DNA from: Alphaproteobacteria bacterium
GTDB lineage: Bacteria; Pseudomonadota; Alphaproteobacteria; JALRGP01
Direction: 5' to 3'
Length of the DNA stretch: 11,081 nucleotides
Assembly: GCA_023259685.1 (NCBI GenBank)
Contig: JALRGP010000026.1
Coordinates: 1 to 11,081 of the forward strand
Shown: piece by piece, positions 4,719-11,081 of the stretch
How the letters are laid out: each line of letters opens with the position of its first letter
Numbering within the stretch: position 1 is the stretch's first letter
Notes under the pieces: model-generated
What the model was told of the DNA's origin: nothing
The model's database searches: none
The model's input: only the letters and a program-made list of their open reading frames with translations
Program-made: the position numbers and the translations under genes

Positions 4719-6263
4719 GTGCACGTACATCGATTGATGAATCCACCCATCAGTTTTACAAAAACTGTGTCATTTTTAGGCGTTGAGGCACGCCCCATAG
4801 AGGTTCAGGTCCAAATTGCACCTGGGCTGCCAGCTTTTCAAATTGTGGGGCTGCCGGATAAAACGGTGGGGGAATCGAAAGAACGCATCAGAGCCAGTTT
4901 TTATTCCATGGGGCTGGCTTTGCCGTCTAAGCGGATTATTGTGAATTTGGCCCCCGCCGATTTACCCAAAGAAGGATCCCATTATGATGTACCTATTGCT
5001 TTGGGTGTATTGGAATGCTTAGGCTCCATCCCCCAAAATCATTTGCATCAATTTTATATCATTGGAGAATTAGGATTAGATGGGAGTCTGGCCTCCATCA
5101 CCGGGACACTACCAACTACATTAGAGGCATCATCCAAAGATGTGGGTATCATTTGCCCAAAAACATGTGAAAAAGAAGCCATTTGGGCAGGAAATGATCG
5201 CGTGTTGGCATTTGAGACTTTATTGCAGATTATTAACCATTTCAAAGGGGTCTCTCCCCTGCCCTATTCAAAATTGGACACACCTTTTTTTGAAGACAAA
5301 AAGTATCCTGGGTTTGAAGATGTGATTGGCCAAGGTATGGCAAAACGCGTTTTAGAAATTGCCGCCGCAGGTGGTCATAACGTATTGATGATGGGAACAC
5401 CGGGAGCCGGAAAATCCATGTTATCATCTCGGTTTTTATCAATTTTGCCCTCTATGGATCCAAAAGAAGCCTTAGAAACCACCATTATCCATAGCCTTGC
5501 TGGGTTATTACCACCGGAAGGAATTGTCACATCACGGCCGTTTCGATCTCCTCATCATAGTGCTTCGATTCCTGCTCTGATTGGTGGTGGCCAACGCAGT
5601 AAACCGGGAGAAATTTCTTTGTCCCATAATGGGGTGTTGTTTTTGGATGAAATTGCAGAATTTCCAAGGGCGGTTTTGGAATCTCTAAGACAACCCATGG
5701 AAAACGGCGATATTACCGTATCACGTGTTAATCACCACATCACCTACCCCGCAAAATTTCAGTTGATTGCAGCAATGAATCCATGCCGGTGCGGGTATTT
5801 TGGTATCGTTGAAAAACAATGTCACAAAGCCCCCAGGTGCGCCGGGGATTACCAAAACCGTTTATCAGGTCCACTTCTAGATCGCTTTGATTTATATATT
5901 TATATGAGCCCCCCTCCCCTATTATCCACCTATCAAAAAGACGTTCAACATACAAACGTAGAAACCAGCGATGTTATTAAACAACGGGTACAAAGAGCAC
6001 GAGCCTATCAAAAAAATCGTCAATCCACATTAAATGCCCACCTGTCTAATGAAGACATTAAAAAATACGTCAAATTGGATAATGATAGTTTTCATATGAT
6101 TCAAAAATTTGAAAAAAAATTCCAAATCTCAACCCGGGGATTTCATCGAATTTTAAAGGTATCCCGAACGATTGCCGATTTACATCAACATGATAACATC
6201 ACATGTGATCACGTATCGGAAGCACTGCAATACAGATTAGACGATTTGTTAACTATTTCTTAA
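4719..6263 (+). CDS. comM: YifB/ComM AAA+ ATPase (Mg-chelatase-like helicase)
   Basis: This 514-residue cytoplasmic AAA+ protein belongs to the YifB/ComM family; ComM is a hexameric ATP-dependent branch-migration helicase that helps integrate incoming DNA during natural transformation. Domains run as N-terminal ChlI-like domain (about 15-170, with VQVQIAPGLPAFQIVGLPDK), the AAA+ core (about 195-400) and a C-terminal helical Mg-chelatase domain (about 415-510). Walker A is GTPGAGKS at 226-233, Walker B VLFLDE at 306-311, and LDRFD with the likely arginine finger R389 at 387-391. Cysteines 356, 358, 368 and 374 (NPCRCGY and following) match the family's Cys cluster. Length is normal and the frame is intact. 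The start is ambiguous: GTG 4719 is the longest, ATG 4737 is six codons in, and neither has a proper Shine-Dalgarno. A decayed copy of its 5' part lies at 3368-3446. Whether the organism is competent cannot be judged here. Confidence 0.95.
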   Translation: MHVHRLMNPPISFTKTVSFLGVEARPIEVQVQIAPGLPAFQIVGLPDKTVGESKERIRASFYSMGLALPSKRIIVNLAPADLPKEGSHYDVPIALGVLECLGSIPQNHLHQFYIIGELGLDGSLASITGTLPTTLEASSKDVGIICPKTCEKEAIWAGNDRVLAFETLLQIINHFKGVSPLPYSKLDTPFFEDKKYPGFEDVIGQGMAKRVLEIAAAGGHNVLMMGTPGAGKSMLSSRFLSILPSMDPKEALETTIIHSLAGLLPPEGIVTSRPFRSPHHSASIPALIGGGQRSKPGEISLSHNGVLFLDEIAEFPRAVLESLRQPMENGDITVSRVNHHITYPAKFQLIAAMNPCRCGYFGIVEKQCHKAPRCAGDYQNRLSGPLLDRFDLYIYMSPPPLLSTYQKDVQHTNVETSDVIKQRVQRARAYQKNRQSTLNAHLSNEDIKKYVKLDNDSFHMIQKFEKKFQISTRGFHRILKVSRTIADLHQHDNITCDHVSEALQYRLDDLLTIS

Positions 6264-6311
6264 CTATATATATGTTTAATTAATTGTAAGAGTTAGGACA
6301 ACTATGCACAC

Positions 6312-9300
6312 ATGCTCAACATTATTTTTTCATTGCTGTCTATATCCATAAGTTTTTCTTGTTGCTCAAACCATCCGGAGATGACAACATTGGAAGGTGA
6401 CTTTTTAAAATTAAAGGCATCCACATCGGGACGCATTTACCTTGAGGCCAAAGAATACAAACAATCTTGTTTTAAACCGATTTTCGAAGACATGGGAGAA
6501 ATCCATTATGCCATCAGCTACCATGATGTTCACGGTCAACAACACACATTTACCACACTCACAAAGCCCTACAACCAATTCCCAAGGGGACAAATTAATT
6601 CATTTTATGGCAGTGATATTTGTACCATTGCCAGTCAATGTGATACCACAAAAAACCATTTAACGATTAAAAAGGTATTGGGTCACTGTTTAGACGTGAA
6701 AAGAGATATCGCATTTTCACCCCACGAACCCTATTTATGTATGTCCACATCCCTTAAAGCATTATCGGTGATGAATAATGTGAAATTATATATTTTTGGA
6801 ACCGTCACGGCGGATACGCAGGTTGGGTTTGGGGTGGAGCCTTTAATGTCACAAAAAAATCAATTAATTTGGCAAAAATTTCAATCAAATCACCCCTTTG
6901 GCTCAAAAAAAGAAGGATATTTTGACCAATGCAACGGTGAAGAGATTCAAACAGATTGCCCAACCTTTTACCATTTTTTATTCTCAAGAGATGGTAGTGG
7001 AACTATTGTCGACAGCCCTTACGGCACATCTCATTTAGGGCATTATTGTGAGACTGGTGCTCCATCTAAAAAAAAAGGCATGTATTTGGTGATGGATTAC
7101 GGAAATTTAAAGCCCCACATGGGAACCATCAAAAAAACGTCCATTCTTGGAACATTTATTCAAAATTTACAAGACAATGACTATATTGCACCATTTCCCA
7201 AAATAGAAGCCATCGAATATCCAAAAGATAGATGTTACGGCAAAGGGGATCAATTAAAATTTTCAATTATATTTAACAAAAATACTCATTTAGAACGTCT
7301 CAATCCCTGTTTTCCTGCGTCATGTTTGTTACCATTTAAATTAGATGACACAAAAAAATATGCCATTTTTACCAATGGGCATAAAACCAATACATTCCAA
7401 TTTTGTTATGACGTTCAAGATATGGATCAAGGAAAAACATTGCAATTGGGTAAACAATTACGATTTGAAAACAGTGCCTTGGTGTCCCCGGTTTGCCCCC
7501 AAGACATGCTTCATGAAATTATACTGAATTCCTCAGATAAAAAAAGTATTTATGTGGATGCCACACAACCCTACGTTACACACATTAAAAATAAAACTGA
7601 GACCAAGGATTGTTATCAAGCGGGGGATGAATTAATGTATGAATTGATGATCGACCGTCATATTAAAATGACACCAACCTTAAAAATATTGGCACAAAAT
7701 ATGGACGATCATCAACAAGCGTTTCCTTTTTCAATCAACAGTGCGTGTTTTCAAACAAAAAAATGTTCCCATTCCCCAAGTGATCCTATGATTTTGTCTT
7801 TGTCTTATATTATTCAGGAATGTGATAACGCAAAGGGAATCACATTCGGACGGCATTTAAGATTATCACTCGACGATAGTGTTGTGATGGATTTTTGCGG
7901 AAATTTACTCAACAATTGTTTGCAAATGCCATCAAATTTTCAAGATATCATTATAAAACGGACAAAAATACGTTGTGATAATACTTATCCAATAGTGACA
8001 AAATTTAGATTGTATCATGAAAAACCTGTCTATCAAGTGGGGGATACGTTATCTTTTAAGGCAAAAGTGTCATCCCACATTGACGTTGACAAAAATGCTT
8101 TGTGTATCATTCCACAAATCGTTGCATACGAATCTGGTAACAAAAACAACCAAATGCTATTTACCATCACATCCCCATGTTTTCAAAAAAAATGCTCTCA
8201 CCAAAAATCAGATCCTATGACATTTATTTTAAAGCATGATATTTTGCCAAAAGATACAATGTCATCCGTGACATTTGGAGATAGCATCCGTTATTTTCCA
8301 AAAGAATATGGATTTATTGATCATGATGGGCGGCCACTTCACAACAAATGGCCCTACCCTCTCATATTTAATATTCAAATTAATCATAAAAAATTTGATG
8401 ATTGTTTGGATTCCTTTTTAGAATCAAGTGCCTATCATAATCATCATGATCACCCATTAGACAACGCATGTATTCATGATGATTTTTCAAGCTTAGATCG
8501 AAAAAGCCTTTCCACACCAAGGCCTAATCGTTGTGATAACGATCATAGTCCTGAATCATCCAGCGGTCATGGTCATGATTACATGAAAAGCTTATCATTG
8601 TCCTGTCATGACTCTGTATCATCTAAACAATCATTGATTCAAGATTGTAGTGGAATTGAGGATGCGATGTTACCACCACCATCCCTTATGGCATTGAGTT
8701 TTTCTATCATTAATCATGGTTTAAATCATCAATCATGGACAAGATCTTACGCGAAAAATTTATCATTATTTGATAAATTGGATCCCTATTATTTTGGATG
8801 TGACCGAAATGTATCAATGGACATAAAAAAAACTCCCGGATCTCACCCCACAACGTTGATATTTGTTGCAACATTTACCAAAAACAATAAAAATGTATCA
8901 ATTAAACATCATAAGACATTTGCCCTTCCCTTCAAAATTGGTACCAAGACAGTGCATGCGTCTTTTGTCAGCCATAAAAAACCATTTTATGGTTTGTGTT
9001 TAAACGGCCGCGATGCTAACGATGACACAAATGTTATTGTATCAGGATTATCTAATTATTTAGGATCCGCTATACGGTTGGACATTGCAAATCAAGACAA
9101 ATTTTCAAATACAGTGGACTTGGCATTTTTATATAATGTTAAAAAAGGAGATGAGGGTTATGTCAGCATTCCTTATCAACAATCGTTCAAAGGGCAAGCA
9201 TGGATGAATAATGTGTTGTTTGACCCAATATTATCAAATACAGTTATTGATCACATATTTTTACCATGTCTAGTCAATCAAAGAGGAAATGAACAAATCA

Positions 9301-9482
9301 ATTTATTATCAAAAACAAAAGAAAATTTTAGCACCAAACTTAATTTACAAATTTTGACAAAACCCATATCGGATTGTGTCAATGGATTACCTACCATCAA
9401 TAACCAAGATTTTTATGGATCAGATTTATCCTTTATCCAACAAGAAACGATGAAAGATCTCATTAAAAACCCATGTTTATGA
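6312..9482 (+). CDS. large Cys-rich exported protein with three Ig-like repeats
   Basis: I do not recognise this 1056-residue protein as a named family. The N-terminus (MLNIIFSLLSISISFSCCSN) looks like a signal peptide, though it lacks Lys/Arg in the n-region; SFSCC is only a poor lipobox. Three tandem repeats (about 297-417, 418-556 and 557-690) share P-x-V, then (C/V)Y-x-x-G-D-x-L-x-(F/Y), then C-F-x(2-4)-C, S-D-P-M and T-F-G, the layout of bacterial Ig-like adhesin repeats (T-x-P-x-V...Y-x-x-G-D-x-L-x-F). There are about 35 cysteines, with CFQTKKCSH and CFQKKCSH at equivalent places in repeats 2 and 3, suggesting disulfides and an extracytoplasmic site. A His/Ser/Asp-rich linker (about 705-770) precedes a 290-residue C-terminal region of unknown fold. 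AGGA (6295-6298) is 13 nt before ATG 6312. It starts 48 nt after yifB and ends in a strong terminator. A surface or host-contact role is inference. Confidence 0.75.
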   Translation: MLNIIFSLLSISISFSCCSNHPEMTTLEGDFLKLKASTSGRIYLEAKEYKQSCFKPIFEDMGEIHYAISYHDVHGQQHTFTTLTKPYNQFPRGQINSFYGSDICTIASQCDTTKNHLTIKKVLGHCLDVKRDIAFSPHEPYLCMSTSLKALSVMNNVKLYIFGTVTADTQVGFGVEPLMSQKNQLIWQKFQSNHPFGSKKEGYFDQCNGEEIQTDCPTFYHFLFSRDGSGTIVDSPYGTSHLGHYCETGAPSKKKGMYLVMDYGNLKPHMGTIKKTSILGTFIQNLQDNDYIAPFPKIEAIEYPKDRCYGKGDQLKFSIIFNKNTHLERLNPCFPASCLLPFKLDDTKKYAIFTNGHKTNTFQFCYDVQDMDQGKTLQLGKQLRFENSALVSPVCPQDMLHEIILNSSDKKSIYVDATQPYVTHIKNKTETKDCYQAGDELMYELMIDRHIKMTPTLKILAQNMDDHQQAFPFSINSACFQTKKCSHSPSDPMILSLSYIIQECDNAKGITFGRHLRLSLDDSVVMDFCGNLLNNCLQMPSNFQDIIIKRTKIRCDNTYPIVTKFRLYHEKPVYQVGDTLSFKAKVSSHIDVDKNALCIIPQIVAYESGNKNNQMLFTITSPCFQKKCSHQKSDPMTFILKHDILPKDTMSSVTFGDSIRYFPKEYGFIDHDGRPLHNKWPYPLIFNIQINHKKFDDCLDSFLESSAYHNHHDHPLDNACIHDDFSSLDRKSLSTPRPNRCDNDHSPESSSGHGHDYMKSLSLSCHDSVSSKQSLIQDCSGIEDAMLPPPSLMALSFSIINHGLNHQSWTRSYAKNLSLFDKLDPYYFGCDRNVSMDIKKTPGSHPTTLIFVATFTKNNKNVSIKHHKTFALPFKIGTKTVHASFVSHKKPFYGLCLNGRDANDDTNVIVSGLSNYLGSAIRLDIANQDKFSNTVDLAFLYNVKKGDEGYVSIPYQQSFKGQAWMNNVLFDPILSNTVIDHIFLPCLVNQRGNEQINLLSKTKENFSTKLNLQILTKPISDCVNGLPTINNQDFYGSDLSFIQQETMKDLIKNPCL

Positions 9483-9488
9483 AAAATT

Positions 9489-9511
9489 AAAAGGTCCTAA
9501 GGGGCCTTTTT
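9489..9511 (+). terminator. intrinsic terminator after the large secreted-protein gene
   Basis: AAAAGGTCC (9489-9497) pairs with GGGCCTTTT (9502-9510) around a TAAG loop, with one G-U wobble. The right arm runs straight into a T5 tract (9507-9511). It begins 6 nt after the TGA of the 1056-codon gene, so it ends that transcript and isolates glnA, which must have its own promoter. Confidence 0.85.
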
Positions 9512-9584
9512 ACAAAAATGCTCATCTTTGTTTTTCCGTGTTAAAGTTGTAAAAGTGATTATCACAACCACCATTTACATATAC

Positions 9585-10976
9585 ATGGATATTTTTAAGT
9601 TTTTTAAAGACAATCAAATCAATAACATCGATTGTCGTTTTACAGATTTATTGGGAACATGGCACCATATTACATTTCCAATCCACATGATTAATGATGA
9701 TTTTTTGAACACAGGATTTTACTTTGATGGATCATCCATTATGGGATGGCAGCCTATTCATCGTTCTGATATGATTTTAAAACCTGACATATCAACCTGC
9801 GTCCTTGATCCATTTTGCGACAGTGCAACCGCATCAATGATTTGTTATGTACATGATCCCTACACTGAAAATTTATATGAAAAAGACCCACGGTCCGTCG
9901 CATTAAAATGTTTAAATTATTTAAAATCAACAGGCATTGCAGACCAAGCTTTTTTTGGACCAGAGCCAGAATTTTTTATATTTGATTCTGTGACCTTTGC
10001 CTCAACCCCATATCACAGCCATTATCACATGATCTGTGATGAGTTTTTTCACCTTAATGGCACCCAACAACAAGATAATCATGGCTTTAGAATTCAATCA
10101 AAACGCGGTTATTTACCAACTTTTCCAACGGATTCAATGCAAGATATGCGCCAAGAAATGTGTCAAAAAATGACAGAGATGAAGGTTTTTGTTGAAAAAC
10201 ATCACCATGAAGTTGCCCCCGGCCAACATGAAATCGGAATTGGCAGAAATGAATTGATTAAATGCGCTGATGATATCCAAATTTATAAACATGTCGTCAA
10301 AAACGTCGCTTTTTTAAATGGAAAAACTGCAACCTTTATGGCAAAGCCTGTGTTTGGTGACAATGGATCTGGTATGCATGTTCACCAATCTCTTTGGAAA
10401 AAGGGAAGCAACATATTTTCTGGTGATGGCTACGGCGGACTCTCGGAAGCAGCCCTTTATTACTTGGGAGGTATTTTACGTCACGGAAGAAGTTTGAATG
10501 CATTGACAAATCCAACCACAAATAGCTACAAACGTCTCACTCCAGGATTCGAGGCACCAGTTATTTTAGCCTATAGCTCAAGCAATCGCTCTGCTGCATG
10601 TCGTATTCCTTTAAGTACATCACCTCATTCAAAACGTATTGAAATTCGTTTTCCTGATCCAACCGCAAACCCCTATTTAGCTCTCAGCGCCATGATGATG
10701 GCAGGACTTGACGGTATTAAAAATAAAATTCACCCGGGTGACGCATGCGATGAGGATTTGTTTGAGAACAAAAAAGCAGCTTCTTGTTTTCCAACATTAT
10801 GTGGATCTTTAAAAGAAGCTTTGGATAGTTTAGAAAAAGACCACGACTATTTAATGGAAGGAGATGTCTTTACAAAATCTTTATTAAACGCCTATTTGGA
10901 CATTAAATGGCAAGAAGTCTATGAACTATCTAAACGTCCTCACCCTTATGAATTTGATCAATACTATAATTCTTAA
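9585..10976 (+). CDS. glnA: type I glutamine synthetase lacking the adenylylation tyrosine
   Basis: Glutamine synthetase makes glutamine from glutamate, ammonia and ATP in the cytoplasm and works as a dodecamer. From ATG 9585 the product is 463 residues, close to the usual 468-470. The frame extends upstream to a TTG at 9528, but the family N-terminus (MDIFKFFKDNQINNIDCRFTD) begins at 9585. Active-site elements are present: FDGSS (D48), GPEPEFF (E127, E129), HEVAPGQHEI (E209, E216), NGSGMHVHQS (H265), RLTPGFEAP (R317, E323) and RIEIRFPDP (E353, R355). Where proteobacterial GSI-beta enzymes have D-K-N-L-Y-D-L-P around the adenylylated Tyr, this has D-E-D-L-F-E-N-K, so Tyr is replaced by Phe393 (TTT). 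GlnE-type control should be lost. No Shine-Dalgarno precedes the ATG and no glnB is upstream; a clear promoter was not found between 9512 and 9584. Confidence 0.96.
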   Translation: MDIFKFFKDNQINNIDCRFTDLLGTWHHITFPIHMINDDFLNTGFYFDGSSIMGWQPIHRSDMILKPDISTCVLDPFCDSATASMICYVHDPYTENLYEKDPRSVALKCLNYLKSTGIADQAFFGPEPEFFIFDSVTFASTPYHSHYHMICDEFFHLNGTQQQDNHGFRIQSKRGYLPTFPTDSMQDMRQEMCQKMTEMKVFVEKHHHEVAPGQHEIGIGRNELIKCADDIQIYKHVVKNVAFLNGKTATFMAKPVFGDNGSGMHVHQSLWKKGSNIFSGDGYGGLSEAALYYLGGILRHGRSLNALTNPTTNSYKRLTPGFEAPVILAYSSSNRSAACRIPLSTSPHSKRIEIRFPDPTANPYLALSAMMMAGLDGIKNKIHPGDACDEDLFENKKAASCFPTLCGSLKEALDSLEKDHDYLMEGDVFTKSLLNAYLDIKWQEVYELSKRPHPYEFDQYYNS

Positions 10977-11008
10977 GATTCAATCGTCATTAGATCAATT
11001 TGAACACA

Positions 11009-11081
11009 CTACCCCTCACTTTTTAGAAGGTCTTGAGCAGCCTGCATAATAAGATCAAACAAACCAGAAGAACCACCCTGA
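11009..11081 (-). CDS. C-terminal end of an unidentified convergent gene (partial)
   Basis: On the minus strand the frame entering from the right edge reads QGGSSGLFDLIMQAAQDLLK then SEG and ends at TAG (11011-11009). The sequence is an amphipathic helix after a Gly-Ser linker, typical of a real protein C-terminus, and no other frame here looks as protein-like. Only 23 codons are visible, so the product cannot be named. It converges on glnA with a 32-bp gap that shows no evident terminator. Confidence 0.5.
   Translation of the reverse strand, partial: QGGSSGLFDLIMQAAQDLLKSEG

Noticed and set aside
6304..6351. ATG 6304, better spaced from AGGA than the chosen start of the large gene
   Set aside because: It opens a 15-codon frame in another register ending at TAA; the 6312 frame gives a signal-peptide-like start to a 1056-codon ORF. 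A leader peptide cannot be excluded but there is no further support.
9528..9584. N-terminal extension of GlnA from TTG 9528
   Set aside because: The added 19 residues do not match the family, TTG has no ribosome site, and the ATG at 9585 gives the normal GlnA beginning and length.
10977..11008. Terminator between glnA and the convergent gene
   Set aside because: No stem of useful length followed by a T-tract was found on either strand in the 32-bp gap.

Overview
The window is about 11 kb of AT-rich bacterial DNA with compact gene spacing. It has five main genes (hppA, an unrecognised ORF, yifB/comM, a large secreted-protein gene and glnA), a split rpn-type gene, and traces of mobile-element decay. 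A K+-independent H+-pyrophosphatase, proteobacterial-type GlnA and YifB, a decayed IS5-type transposase and an Rpn/PD-(D/E)XK 'transposase' with a Lys-Gly tetrapeptide tail together suggest an alphaproteobacterium. A host-associated lineage of the Holosporales/Paracaedibacter kind seems most likely. That placement is inference from gene content and composition; there is no rRNA marker here.

Layout: 1-197 (-) is the N-terminal part of an IS5-type transposase carrying three in-frame stops, with a possible IS end near 261. A promoter at 350-378 serves hppA (409-2484). After hppA comes an 18-bp perfect hairpin, then a good promoter whose predicted start falls on a second perfect hairpin. That transcript has a Shine-Dalgarno and an ATG (2646) which run out of frame into an unrecognised 228-codon ORF (2674-3360). 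The ORF is closed by an intrinsic terminator (3403-3433) lying inside a decayed copy of the 5' coding part of yifB. Next, on the minus strand, is an Rpn-family gene split by one in-frame TAA that is immediately followed by ATG (4510-3785 and 3784-3470). Intact yifB/comM (4719-6263) follows behind a near-consensus promoter. A 1056-residue, cysteine-rich, probably exported protein with three Ig-like repeats (6312-9482) ends at a clear intrinsic terminator. glnA (9585-10976) follows, and the last 23 codons of an unidentified convergent gene enter from the right edge on the minus strand.

How the parts relate: this is not one pathway operon. HppA couples PPi hydrolysis to proton pumping, GlnA assimilates ammonia, and YifB/ComM is a AAA+ branch-migration helicase that assists recombination of incoming DNA. 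The Rpn locus and the IS remnant are mobile or recombination-related. The most notable observations are: (1) GlnA has Phe in place of the adenylylated Tyr of the NLYDLP motif, which predicts loss of GlnE-type control. (2) A yifB relic beside the rpn locus appears to have become a transcription terminator, with paired substitutions that perfect its stem. (3) The large cysteine-rich Ig-repeat protein is a candidate surface or host-interaction factor. (4) The rpn gene is split by a TAA-ATG junction. No complete new defence or biosynthetic system is visible.
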